Notes: generated from the letters alone by a model not told the origin. A stretch of DNA of 21,214 nt from Branchiibius sp. NY16-3462-2 (GCF_001594145.1 NZ_LVCF01000049.1:1-21214); one strand, 5' to 3'; numbered from the stretch's first letter, positions 5,605 to 15,346 are shown. Program-made: numbers and translations.

Positions 5605-6426
5605 ATGTCCGAGGTCTTCAACGCACTCTTGTCGATGGAGGGTGTCCGCGACGCTGCGGACCGGGCCCGCGAGGCCTGCACGCAGTTGCGATGGCATGCC
5701 GCGCTGCGCCGCCGGATCCCCGAAGCCGCCGCGGAATCCCGGGTCCGCGGTGCACGGGCGACAGCGTTGCTGGAAGGCGTCGAGGTCGACCACACCACCG
5801 TGCGCGACCTGCTGCGTGGAGCGCTGGACTGGCCCCTTGAGCCGGACCCGTGGGAGTTGACCCTGCGGGGCGCGGTGCAGGTCACGGCAGCCACCGAAGC
5901 CAGCACCGGGGCCGTCCTCCTGCAGGACCTGGTCCGGTTACAGATCGCGGCGGCCGCACCCGTGAGCACCCCCGACGAGCTCGGCCGCCCACGGGCCGAC
6001 GACGAGACCTGCGACGAACTGGCGACCCTCGGCCAAGCGCCCCCGGCCGACGAGGCGCTGCAGCGACTGCGCGACGTCCTCGCACTGCTCGACGCCAGCA
6101 ACCTTCCTGCCCCGCTCGCAGGCGCACTCTTGCACGCGGAAATCGCTGTGGCACGGCCGTTTACGCGTGGCAACGGCCTCGTGGCGCGCGCTGCTCACCG
6201 CGGTTACCTACGCACCAGCGGCCTGGACCCGACCGGGGTCGCAGTGATCGAAGCCGGGTACGCCGCCAAGGGCAGCGCCGACTACTTAGGTGCCCTCACG
6301 GCGTACGCGCAAGGGGGCACAGAAGGGGTGCGCCTGTGGCTGATCCACAGCGCCGACGCGGTCGTGGCCGCGGCCGCCGAGGGCAACCGGATCTGCGACG
6401 CGGTCCTCGCCGGCCGGCTCAGCTGA
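5605..6426 (+). CDS. Fic-fold protein with degenerate catalytic motif (273 aa)
   Basis: Member of the actinobacterial family found between ssd and acs, often labelled only 'oxidoreductase' (Rv3662c-like by position). Residues 184-195, RPFTRGNGLVAR, align with the Fic motif HPFxxGNGRxxR, but the catalytic His is Arg and the GNGR Arg is Leu; GNG and the last Arg remain. An N-terminal TALLEG (53-58) fits the Fic inhibitory-helix pattern (S/T)xxxE(G/N). Classical Fic enzymes transfer AMP or other groups from nucleotides to proteins. With His missing, AMPylation is unlikely, and the protein may bind a nucleotide or act as a scaffold. The start at 5605 is chosen because family-like sequence (MSEVFNALLSMEGVRDAADR) begins there. 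It overlaps the convergent gene at its 3' end by eight bases. Confidence 0.75.
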   Translation: MSEVFNALLSMEGVRDAADRAREACTQLRWHAALRRRIPEAAAESRVRGARATALLEGVEVDHTTVRDLLRGALDWPLEPDPWELTLRGAVQVTAATEASTGAVLLQDLVRLQIAAAAPVSTPDELGRPRADDETCDELATLGQAPPADEALQRLRDVLALLDASNLPAPLAGALLHAEIAVARPFTRGNGLVARAAHRGYLRTSGLDPTGVAVIEAGYAAKGSADYLGALTAYAQGGTEGVRLWLIHSADAVVAAAAEGNRICDAVLAGRLS

Positions 6427-7081
6427 CGTCCTCCTCGGCCGGCAGCGGACTGTCGACCACGGTGCCCAACTCACTATCCGCCGGCGGCAACACCTCGACC
6501 GTGGCACGGCGCAGCGCCAGCACCGCCCGGCCCACCCGCAGCGTGAACATCACACTGATCGTCAGCAGGAACGCCGCGAGCGGCAGTTCCACCAGCAGCG
6601 CCGACAGGGTGGACCACTGCCGATCGGTCCGTCCGGCGGTGGTGACGTCGAACCACGCATCCGCGATCAACAGCGCCCCCGCCCCGCTGGCACTCACGAC
6701 CAGCAGGAACCGCTGCCGCCAGGCGAAGAACGCCGTCAGCCCGAGGAAAATCGTCAGCAGGATGTCGAAGCCGACCCAGGTGACATCCCAGCCACGCGAC
6801 AGGTGAACCTCGGGCAATCGGATGGCCAGGTAGAACGTCCACGGGATCAACAGCACGGTCGCGAGGGTCGTGATCACCAGCGCCCGACGTCGCCGACGAC
6901 TGATCGTCGCCGCGTCCACCGCCAGCACGTCCTGCAGCGACATCCGGCCCACTTCCTCGCCACGGTCGCGCGCGTTCGCGACGTGGATGAGGGCCAGCAA
7001 CTCACGGCGTTGCCGCAGGTCGAGCGCGGCCACTTCGTCAGCGCTCAGTGTGCGTGCCGGATCCTCCACGGAAGCCTCCAT
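6419..7081 (-). CDS. Four-helix membrane protein of unknown function (220 aa)
   Basis: A cytoplasmic N-terminal part (~60 residues; SADEVAALDLRQRRELLALI is helical and charged) ends in an RRRRR stretch. Four membrane helices follow: ALVITTLATVLLIPWTFYLA, VGFDILLTIFLGLTAFFAW, FLLVVSASGAGALLIADAWF and LVELPLAAFLLTISVMFTLR. A short acidic tail ends the protein. By the positive-inside rule, the basic stretch before helix 1 and RVGRAVLALRRA after helix 4 place both ends in the cytoplasm. The ATG at 7081 has no clear Shine-Dalgarno sequence. It is divergent from acs and shares a 94-bp control region with it. I do not recognise a catalytic motif, and the function is unknown. Confidence 0.8.
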   Translation of the reverse strand: MEASVEDPARTLSADEVAALDLRQRRELLALIHVANARDRGEEVGRMSLQDVLAVDAATISRRRRRALVITTLATVLLIPWTFYLAIRLPEVHLSRGWDVTWVGFDILLTIFLGLTAFFAWRQRFLLVVSASGAGALLIADAWFDVTTAGRTDRQWSTLSALLVELPLAAFLLTISVMFTLRVGRAVLALRRATVEVLPPADSELGTVVDSPLPAEEDVS

Positions 7082-7105
7082 CTGTTGCCCGAGTCACATG
7101 CAACG

Positions 7106-7121
7106 TGTGTGCAACGGCACA
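7106..7121. promoter_or_regulatory. CRP/GlxR-type site in the acs upstream region
   Basis: TGTGTGCAACGGCACA has the TGTG-N8-CACA outline of CRP-family sites (GlxR/Crp consensus TGTGANNTANNTCACA), though the inner bases differ. It overlaps a direct repeat of TGCAACG (7099-7105 and 7110-7116) spaced by 11 bp. Acetyl-CoA synthetase genes are CRP targets in several bacteria. Binding here is inferred only. Confidence 0.35.
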
Positions 7122-7175
7122 ATGGGTGGAATAGGAACTCTGTCACCGTACGCACGCCCCAAGGGAGAGGCCATC

Positions 7176-9117
<1,942 letters not shown>

Positions 9118-9146
<29 letters not shown>

Positions 9147-9573
9147 GCCGGAAGACCGGATGCACCTCGGCCGCCGCCGCAAGGTCGGCGGCCGAGGCGT
9201 CTGGTCCGACCCCGTCGAAGAACGACTTCACCTCAAATCCCCACTTCTTCAGGTACGTGCGCAGCACCGCGACCGCCTCGTCGCCTTTCACCTGCTCAAT
9301 GACGTACGCCGATCGCCGGCTCCGCTTGCGCAGCACCACCGTGCGGCTCGCCCGTGCGTTCCTCACCCACTGGGTCTCCCCACGAGCCGCCACCAGGTAG
9401 AGCGAGCCGTCCAGGGGTAGCGGGTTCACCGCCGCGGTCCGCTCCTGACCGCTGCTTCGGCCCCGAACGATCAACTGCTGCATACCCATCGGGCCGAACC
9501 CGTGCTTGGCCAGCCGACTCATCAGCCGGTTGAAGAATCGCTCGAAACCGTTCTGTTCGATCACCATCGCCAT
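9118..9573 (-). CDS. Deazaflavin (F420)-dependent nitroreductase-family protein, Ddn-like (151 aa)
   Basis: Small split beta-barrel protein of the Ddn/FDOR-B type. LIVRGRSSGQERTAAVNPLP (residues ~35-54), SLYLVAARG and WVRNARAS (~69-76) match the family pattern GRxSGxxRxxPv...LVA..G...W..N..A. Relatives reduce or bind substrates using coenzyme F420H2, and some protect against oxidative stress; the substrate here is unknown. The start ATG at 9573 is supported by AGGAG with an eight-base spacer; upstream in-frame codons to 9651 would run through the TetR operators. It is divergent from the TetR gene, whose twin operators cover this promoter, so it is very likely the regulator's main target. Confidence 0.85.
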
Positions 9574-9592
9574 GACGCCATCTCCTAAATGT

Positions 9593-9603
9593 GAGCACTG
9601 CTC
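9593..9603. promoter_or_regulatory. TetR operator 1
   Basis: Perfect 11-bp palindrome GAGCA-C-TGCTC (context GTGAGCACTGCTCTC), 20 bases upstream of the Ddn-like start. An identical core recurs at 9646-9656. Confidence 0.75.
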
Positions 9604-9645
9604 TCTGTCTGGCACCAGCATGACCTGATTGCGGTGCGAAAACAA

Positions 9646-9656
9646 GAGCACTGCTC
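9646..9656. promoter_or_regulatory. TetR operator 2
   Basis: Identical palindrome GAGCA-C-TGCTC (context AGAGCACTGCTCAC), 53 bp from operator 1, close to five helical turns. It lies about 43 bases before the TetR ATG. The outer GTGAG/CTCAC extensions of the two copies point away from each other, giving the whole pair mirror symmetry. Confidence 0.75.
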
Positions 9657-9698
9657 ACGTTTGTGACCAGCGATCACTCATTTGCGACAATTGACCGC

Positions 9699-10394
9699 AT
9701 GACACAGGGAGTTCGAGCGCGTGCGCGAGCGGAGACGATGACGCAGATCCTCGCCCACGGCCGCGAGCAACTGGCGCAGAACGGGGCCGCCGATCTGTCG
9801 GTCCGCGCGATCGCCCGCGACCTGGGCATGGTGTCTTCGGGGATCTATCGCTACGTCGCCAGCCGGGACGAGTTGCTGACCGCCCTGATCATCGACTCCT
9901 ACGACCAACTCGGCGCTGCGGTTGAAGACGCGGCAGCGGCTCGCACCACCGCTGGCCGCCGATTCCTGCGAGGCTGCGCAGCGGCGCGTTCGTGGGCCGT
10001 GGCGCATCCCCACGACTGGGCGCTCATCTTCGGCTCCCCCGTACCCGGCTACCAGGCACCCCCCGACACCATCCCGGCGGCGATGCGCGTCCCCGCCGTC
10101 CTGCTCGGGCTGGCGGCCCAGCAGGAGCGTGACGGCGGCCTCCTGGAGCACGACCCTGCTCCGCGGGTGAGCCGGCGCCTGTCGACGCAGGCAGCCCTGG
10201 TCCGCGACGCCCTCGCTGCAGACCTGCCCGATGCCGCCGTCCTGCGTTGCCTGGCCGCGTGGGCGATGATCAACGGCATCATTTCCTTCGAACTCTTCGG
10301 CCAGTTGGCGAACACCTTCGATCCCGCCGACGATGCGACCGCGCACGTGTTCACCCAGGCCGCGCTGCTTGTGGGGTTCCCCGATGTCAACTGA
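9699..10394 (+). CDS. TetR-family transcriptional regulator (231 aa)
   Basis: The N-terminal DNA-binding domain is clear: LSVRAIARDLGMVSSGIYRYVASRDELLTAL (residues 33-63, split as LSVRAIARDLGMVSSG and IYRYVASRDELLTAL) is the TetR helix-turn-helix with the usual I/L-Y-x-Y/H-F/V motif. The C-terminal domain (SWAVAHPHDWALIFGSPVPG, FELFGQL) resembles the TetR_C_33 (WHG-like) group. The start at 9699 is preferred; a GTG at 9663 would add twelve residues next to operator 2. The last 11 bases overlap the start of nhaA, so the two genes are probably co-transcribed. It likely represses itself, nhaA and the divergent Ddn-like gene. The ligand is unknown. Confidence 0.93.
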   Translation: MTQGVRARARAETMTQILAHGREQLAQNGAADLSVRAIARDLGMVSSGIYRYVASRDELLTALIIDSYDQLGAAVEDAAAARTTAGRRFLRGCAAARSWAVAHPHDWALIFGSPVPGYQAPPDTIPAAMRVPAVLLGLAAQQERDGGLLEHDPAPRVSRRLSTQAALVRDALAADLPDAAVLRCLAAWAMINGIISFELFGQLANTFDPADDATAHVFTQAALLVGFPDVN

Positions 10395-11598
10395 CGGCAG
10401 TCCGGGGGTGATCCGCCGCCTGTTCTCCCGCAGCGATGACCCGGAGGAGAATCTGCACGTCGCCGACCTGCTGCGGCAGGAGACGACCGGCGGCCTGCTT
10501 CTGCTCGTCGCCACCGCAGCGGCACTGATCTGGGCCAACTCGCCCTGGCGGTCGTCGTACGACACCTTGTCGCACACCCAGATCGGCCCGGAATCGCTGC
10601 ACCTGCATCTGGACCTGGCGACCTGGGCGGCCGACGGTCTGCTCGCCGTGTTCTTCTTCGTCGTCGGACTCGAACTCAAACACGAGATCGTGCACGGGTC
10701 GCTGCGCGATCCGGCCAAGGCCGCCGTGCCGATCGTGGCCGCCGTCTGCGGAATGATCGTGCCCGCGCTGCTCTATCTGGCGGTGCAGTGGGCCTCACCA
10801 CACGGCGTACCCCTCGGCTGGGCCGTCCCGATCGCCACCGATATCGCCTTCGCGCTCGCCGTCCTCGCGGTGGTCGGCAGTGCGCTGCCCGAGGGGTTGC
10901 GCGCCTTCCTGCTGACCCTGGCGGTCGTGGACGACCTCATCGCCATCGTGGTGATCGCCATCTTCTTCTCCGCGGGGATCAACTTCGGTTGGCTGGCCGT
11001 CAGCCTCGCGCTGATCGCGGTCTTCGCCTATCTGGCCAACACCGGGCGCATGTGGTGGTGGGTGCTGATCCCGTTGGCGGTGGGCGCCTGGATCTTTATG
11101 CACGCCAGCGGCGTTCACGCCACCATTGCCGGTGTGCTCCTCGGCCTGTCGATGCCGGCGTCCCGTGTGCATGCCGTCGATCACCGGCTGCGGCCGATCT
11201 CGGCCGGACTGTGTGTGCCGATCTTCGCGTTCTTCGCGGCCGGCGTCACGGTCGTCGGCGGCGGGCTGGACAAGGCGCTGAAGGACCCGGTGACCATCGG
11301 GGTCATCGTGGGTCTGGTCCTGGGCAAGGTCCTCGGGATCACGCTCAGCACGTTCGCGATGGCCCGGTTCACCAAGGCCGAACTCGATGAGGAGATCCAG
11401 TGGCTCGACATCGTCGGGTTGGGTCTGCTGGCAGGGGTCGGCTTCACGGTCTCCCTATTGATCGGTGAACTCGCGTTCGGCTCAGGGACGGAGAAGGACG
11501 ATCACGTGAAGGTCGCCATCCTCATCGGCTCACTGCTCTCGGCCGGCTCAGCCGCCCTGCTGCTCGGTCACCGCAGCCGCCGCCGCGCGGCAGCCTGA
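10384..11598 (+). CDS. nhaA: Na+/H+ antiporter NhaA (404 aa)
   Basis: Inner-membrane antiporter exchanging Na+ (or Li+) for H+, used for pH and sodium homeostasis. Key family residues are present: ATDIAFA (Asp153, equivalent to E. coli Asp133) and VVDDLIAI (Asp183-Asp184, equivalent to the essential Asp163-Asp164 pair). ELKHEIVHGSLRDPAKAAVP and IFAFFAAGVTV are also typical. About twelve membrane helices are expected from the hydrophobic blocks. The start ATG at 10384 overlaps the tetR stop by 11 bp, and GTGGGG just upstream may serve as ribosome-binding site; a GTG at 10409 is an alternative. NhaA following acs is, as I recall, frequent in Micrococcales; the TetR overlap is less expected. Confidence 0.95.
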   Translation: MSTDGSPGVIRRLFSRSDDPEENLHVADLLRQETTGGLLLLVATAAALIWANSPWRSSYDTLSHTQIGPESLHLHLDLATWAADGLLAVFFFVVGLELKHEIVHGSLRDPAKAAVPIVAAVCGMIVPALLYLAVQWASPHGVPLGWAVPIATDIAFALAVLAVVGSALPEGLRAFLLTLAVVDDLIAIVVIAIFFSAGINFGWLAVSLALIAVFAYLANTGRMWWWVLIPLAVGAWIFMHASGVHATIAGVLLGLSMPASRVHAVDHRLRPISAGLCVPIFAFFAAGVTVVGGGLDKALKDPVTIGVIVGLVLGKVLGITLSTFAMARFTKAELDEEIQWLDIVGLGLLAGVGFTVSLLIGELAFGSGTEKDDHVKVAILIGSLLSAGSAALLLGHRSRRRAAA

Positions 11599-11737
11599 GT
11601 TGCGCGGGCATGCGGGAAGCGCCAACCCCTACGTCGCGTCCGCGGCTTCGCCGACCGGTTCCCCCGATACAGTGAGCACGAGTCCGGGACTGCCGACGTC
11701 CCGGCAGCACCAGTCAACGCTTTGCAGGAGGATCAGA

Positions 11738-12136
11738 ATGGCCGACCAGCGCTCGATCGGACAGATGGTGTCCGAGGTGACCACCGACCTGTCCTCGATC
11801 GTCCACAACGAGATCGCTCTGGCCAAACTGGAGATCAAGTCCGACCTCACGAAGGGCGGCAGGGGCGCCGTATTCCTGATCGTCGCCGCTGGTGCTGCGC
11901 TCTACGGTCTGGGCTTCCTGCTGTCCGCCATCGCGTCGGGGATCCACGCCGCCGGCCTGCCGAGTTGGCTGAGCATCCTCATCGTCGCGCTCGTGCTCTT
12001 CATCGTCGCCGGGATCTGTGCGCTGATCGGCAGCAAGCACCTCAAGCGCATCCAGGGCAAGCCGGTCAAGGCCATCGCTAGCGCGCAGGAGACGGTCACC
12101 GACCTGAAGATCGCGGCCAAGCCCAGCAACAACTAG
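11738..12136 (+). CDS. Phage-holin-like (holin-X/DUF1469) membrane protein (132 aa)
   Basis: Membrane protein of the actinobacterial Holin-X superfamily, which is chromosomal and not a phage remnant. It starts with an amphipathic helix (SIGQMVSEVTTDLSSIVHNE, IALAKLEIKSDL), then two membrane helices (GAVFLIVAAGAALYGLGFLL; LSILIVALVLFIVAGICALI) joined by a short loop, and ends in a cytoplasmic basic tail. The ATG at 11738 has an excellent AGGAGG (11726-11731) six bases before it. A -10-like TACAGT at 11668-11673 could give it its own promoter. In related genomes it sits beside nhaA, marP and the NUDIX gene. Its function is not established; a lytic role is not implied. Confidence 0.88.
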   Translation: MADQRSIGQMVSEVTTDLSSIVHNEIALAKLEIKSDLTKGGRGAVFLIVAAGAALYGLGFLLSAIASGIHAAGLPSWLSILIVALVLFIVAGICALIGSKHLKRIQGKPVKAIASAQETVTDLKIAAKPSNN

Positions 12137-12147
12137 GCCCGTCAGAC

Positions 12148-12804
12148 CTAACGTGTCCAGAACCTCTCTGGCACGATCCGGCGGTCCTCCCGGTCCCACG
12201 GCCGGGTCAGCCCGGCCGCGTCAAGCACCGTGTCCAGCAGGATCGCAGTGAAGCCCCAGATGTAGAACCCATCGACCTCGAACGCGGGCGCCGCGAAGCC
12301 GCGGGTGGGGTGCACCGACATGAACCGGTTGGCCGGGTCGGTCAGATCGTCGACCGCCACCCGGCCGACACGGGCGACTTCAGCGGGATCGAGTACGCCG
12401 ATCGGGTGCGGCTCGCGCCACCAGGACAACACCGGCTGCACCGCAAACCCCGTGACACTTAACGGGATCGGGTCGATGCTGGCCAGCACGTCCACCGTCG
12501 ACGGCTCCACGCCGACCTCCTCGTGCGCCTCGCGCAGCGCCGCCGCCGTCGCGTCCACGTCGGTGGGGTCGATGGTCCCGCCGGGCAACGCCACCTGCCC
12601 CGCGTGATTGCGCAACGTGTCGGAGCGTTGGGTCAGCACAATGTCGCTGCCACGCTCACCGGGCCCGAAGAGCATCAGCACCGCCGAGCGGCGGGCGCGG
12701 TCACTCACCGACTCACGCCACGGCGTACCCACCTCGTGCGCAGTGGCGGACAACCGGTCCAGCCAGCCCGGCACCGGCTGCGCGCCTTCTGCGTGTTCCG
12801 TCAT
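12148..12804 (-). CDS. NUDIX hydrolase, probable CoA pyrophosphatase (218 aa)
   Basis: Hydrolyses coenzyme A or its derivatives to 3',5'-ADP and phosphopantetheine, by family. LTQRSDTLRNHAGQVALPGG (residues ~58-77) is the UPF0035 signature that marks CoA pyrophosphatases (NudL type), and the NUDIX box continues TIDPTDVDATAAALREAHEE to VGV, with the metal-binding REAHEE intact. The start ATG at 12804 is backed by GGAGG seven bases upstream; a much longer in-frame extension to 13500 runs antisense through the urea transporter and is not coding. TAGACT (minus strand, 12829-12824) could be a -10 element. It is convergent with the holin-like gene and divergent from the urea operon, and corresponds to Rv3672c. 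Confidence 0.92.
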   Translation of the reverse strand: MTEHAEGAQPVPGWLDRLSATAHEVGTPWRESVSDRARRSAVLMLFGPGERGSDIVLTQRSDTLRNHAGQVALPGGTIDPTDVDATAAALREAHEEVGVEPSTVDVLASIDPIPLSVTGFAVQPVLSWWREPHPIGVLDPAEVARVGRVAVDDLTDPANRFMSVHPTRGFAAPAFEVDGFYIWGFTAILLDTVLDAAGLTRPWDREDRRIVPERFWTR

Positions 12805-12954
12805 CGTGTCGCCTCCGCGCCCGAGTCTAGGAAACCCCGTCCACGAGCTGGAACACGCACACAGTTGGTGATGGACGACCGTGCAGACCCCTGCCAGTAT
12901 CGCCACAGGGCAACCCGCCGGACGGCGCCCACATGACCGCGAGGAGGTGGTGTG

Positions 12955-14007
12955 ATGGCGCTGGCTGTCGCCGAGGACTGGGACCGACTGGCGAAGGACA
13001 ACAACGCGATCGGCTTCATCGACACCCTCCTGCGCGGCGCCGGCCAGGTGATGTTCCAGGACAACCCGGTCACCGGTCTGCTGTTCCTGGCCGGCATCAC
13101 GTGGGGTGCCCTCGCTGCTGATCAATGGCAGGTCGCGGTCGGCGCGGCGGTCGCCCTGCTCGTGGCGACGATCACCGCCAAACTGCTGTCCGTCGACCAG
13201 AAGGCGGTGCACCAGGGCCTCTACGGTTTCAACGGCATCCTGGTCGGCGCCGCGGTTCCCACGTTCCTGGGCACGAACTCCTACATGTGGATCTATCTCG
13301 TCGTGGGAGCGGCCGTCTCCGCGGTGGTCATGATGGCCATCGCCAACGTCTTCGCGACCTGGGGCGTCCCTGCGCTTACCTTCCCCTTCGTGCTGACGAC
13401 CTGGTTCCTGGTGCTGGGGGCCTGGTCGTTCAACCACATCAAACCGGTCGCCCTTGGCCCCACTGGCTTCCCGGTAGCCATCGACAACAACGCAGCGCAC
13501 CTCTCCGTGACCGCATCGATGCTCGGTGAGACCCTCTTCCGCAACGTCGCCCAGGTCTTCCTGATCAACAACGTGGTCACCGGGGTCATCTTTGTGATCG
13601 CGTTGGCAGTCAGTTCACGCTGGAGTGCGATCTTCGCGTTGCTCGGCTCCGCCCTGGCCATCGCCACCGCCCTCGCACTGGGCGCTTCCGCCTCCGGTAT
13701 CACCAACGGGCTGTACGGATTCAGCGCGGTGCTGACGGCGATTGCTCTGGGCAGCATCTTCTATACCCCGGGATGGCGGGTGCTGGCGTTCACCGTGCTC
13801 GGCACCATCTTCACCGTGATCATCCAGGGCGCGCTGAACGCCGCGCTCTCTCCGATCGGCATCCCGACCTTTACCGCGCCATTCGTCTTCGCTACCTGGC
13901 TCTTCCTACTGCCGAAGGAGAAGTTCATGCCAATCCCGCACGCACCGATCGCCCACGACGCGGTGTCCACCAAGACCGCCACGACCACGAGCGGAGCGTC
14001 ATCATGA
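12955..14007 (+). CDS. Urea transporter, UT family (350 aa)
   Basis: Channel-type urea permease in the cytoplasmic membrane. The UT fold has two homologous halves, and the signature LPxxTxPF-like motif is seen twice: PALTFPFVLTTWFLVLGAW (~residues 140-158) and IPTFTAPFVFATWLFLLP (~residues 303-320). GLYGFNGILVGAAVPTF and ITNGLYGFSAVLTAIALGS are the matching paired repeats that line the pore. The start ATG at 12955 has GAGGAGG (12941-12947) seven bases ahead; GTG at 12952 is next to it and would add one residue. It is the first gene of the nitrogen block, with its stop overlapping the amt start (ATGA). The upstream 150-bp region is shared with the NUDIX gene; I see no strong promoter there. 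Confidence 0.93.
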   Translation: MALAVAEDWDRLAKDNNAIGFIDTLLRGAGQVMFQDNPVTGLLFLAGITWGALAADQWQVAVGAAVALLVATITAKLLSVDQKAVHQGLYGFNGILVGAAVPTFLGTNSYMWIYLVVGAAVSAVVMMAIANVFATWGVPALTFPFVLTTWFLVLGAWSFNHIKPVALGPTGFPVAIDNNAAHLSVTASMLGETLFRNVAQVFLINNVVTGVIFVIALAVSSRWSAIFALLGSALAIATALALGASASGITNGLYGFSAVLTAIALGSIFYTPGWRVLAFTVLGTIFTVIIQGALNAALSPIGIPTFTAPFVFATWLFLLPKEKFMPIPHAPIAHDAVSTKTATTTSGASS

Positions 14008-15290
14008 TCGCCGCCGCGACCGTCAACAGCGGCGACACCGCGTGGCTGCTGATCTGCGCCGCGCTCGTGCTCTTCATGGTGCCCGGTCTCGCGCTCTTCT
14101 ACGCGGGGATGGTCGGCACCCGCAACGTCCTGGTCATGTTGCAGCAGAACGTGATTCCGCTGGCGCTAATCAGCCTCACCTGGGTCGTGGTCGGCTACAG
14201 CCTGGCCTTCGGCAACGACACCGGCAAGGGCATCATCTCCGACCTCGGCCTGTTCGGACTGCGCAACCTCGACCAAGCGCCAGCACCGAACCTGCACGTC
14301 GTGGTCCCGGGCATCGCCGTACCCACCCTGGCCTTCGTCGCCTACCAGATGATGTTCGCGATCATCACTCCGGCGCTGGCCACCGGAGCCGTCGCGAGCC
14401 GCCTCAAGGCGCTCGGCTGGGCGGTCTTCCTGGTGCTGTGGTCGATCCTGGTCTACCCGCCGATCGCGCACTGGCTGTGGGCGCCTGCGGGCTGGCTGAC
14501 CACGCGCGGCGCCCAGGACTGGGCCGGTGGAATGGTCGTGCACGCAGCCGCCGGGGCCGCCGCACTGGCCCTACTGCTCGTGCTCGGCCGGCGACAGGTG
14601 TGGCCCGGACGCGCACCCCTTCCGCACTCCATTCCGATGGTGGTGCTGGGCGCTGGCATCCTGTGGTTCGGCTGGTTCGGCTTCAACGCCGGCGACGGGC
14701 TGCGCGCCGACGGCATCGCGGCACAGGCGCTGATCAACTCCCAGGTCGCCGCGGCTGCCGCGATGCTGGTGTGGTTGCTGGTCGAGCGCTCCACCGACGG
14801 GCACGCGACCGTCCTCGGCGGAGTCACCGGCGCCATCGCCGGACTGGCCACCGTGACCCCCGCCGCCGGTTACGTCAGCACCTTCTCGGCCGTGGCCATC
14901 GGTGCGCTGGCCGGGATCGTGTGCCACCTGGCCCTGCACCTGAAGAAGATCTTCAAGTACGACGATGCCCTGGACGTCATCGCCGTCCACTTCGTGGGTG
15001 GCATCCTGGGCACGATCCTGGTCGGCTTCTTCGGTGAGAAGGCGATCAACGCCATCGGTGCCGACGGTTTGTTCTTCGGTGGCGGCTTCGGCCTGTTGGG
15101 CAATCAGTTGCTCGCTCTCGTTGCAGTCATTGCCTTTTCGTTCGTCGCGACCTGGCTGATCGCGATGGCCATCGAGAAGACGATCGGTCTGCGGGTGGAC
15201 CCCGACGACGAGGCGCACCTCGATGCCACCCAGCAAGGCATGAGCGCCTATCACGATGAGACAGCGCCCGTCGCTGCGGCCGACCGGTGA
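14004..15290 (+). CDS. amt: Ammonium transporter, Amt family (428 aa)
   Basis: Trimeric membrane channel for ammonium/ammonia. The twin pore histidines are present in GGMVVHAAAG (equivalent to His168 of E. coli AmtB) and AVHFVGGILG (His318). FYAGMVGTRNVLVMLQQN and FVAYQMMFAIITPALATGA are family hallmarks. About eleven membrane helices are expected, and the cytoplasmic C-terminus (GLRVDPDDEAHLDATQQGMS) keeps the regulatory tail pattern. No signal peptide is evident. It overlaps the urea transporter stop by four bases (ATGA), with GGAG before it. No glnK (PII) gene follows, unlike many amt loci. In this operon it probably recaptures ammonium released by urease. Confidence 0.95.
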   Translation: MIAAATVNSGDTAWLLICAALVLFMVPGLALFYAGMVGTRNVLVMLQQNVIPLALISLTWVVVGYSLAFGNDTGKGIISDLGLFGLRNLDQAPAPNLHVVVPGIAVPTLAFVAYQMMFAIITPALATGAVASRLKALGWAVFLVLWSILVYPPIAHWLWAPAGWLTTRGAQDWAGGMVVHAAAGAAALALLLVLGRRQVWPGRAPLPHSIPMVVLGAGILWFGWFGFNAGDGLRADGIAAQALINSQVAAAAAMLVWLLVERSTDGHATVLGGVTGAIAGLATVTPAAGYVSTFSAVAIGALAGIVCHLALHLKKIFKYDDALDVIAVHFVGGILGTILVGFFGEKAINAIGADGLFFGGGFGLLGNQLLALVAVIAFSFVATWLIAMAIEKTIGLRVDPDDEAHLDATQQGMSAYHDETAPVAAADR

Positions 15291-15340
15291 GGCTGGCCGC
15301 CATCGCAACCTGACCCATGTCGCGCCCAAGACTTCGGCGC

Positions 15341-15346
15341 TAGAGT
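15341..15346 (+). promoter_or_regulatory. -10-like element upstream of ureA
   Basis: TAGAGT (fits TANNNT) lies 56 bases before the ureA ATG, in the 112-bp gap after amt, the largest gap in the nitrogen block. ATGTCG (15318-15323) with a 17-bp spacer is only a weak -35. A separate urease promoter is possible but not proven. Confidence 0.3.

Noticed and set aside
7122..7175. Upstream ATG as start of acetyl-CoA synthetase
   Set aside because: In frame but without a ribosome-binding site, and it abuts the CRP-like site; GTG at 7176 has GGAG at proper distance.
11738..12136. Prophage remnant
   Set aside because: Holin-X-like proteins are ordinary chromosomal genes in actinobacteria, and no other phage gene is nearby.
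12805..13500. N-terminal extension of the NUDIX protein
   Set aside because: It runs antisense through the urea transporter and is full of His/Arg/Asp patterns typical of a shadow frame; a good ribosome-binding site marks 12804.
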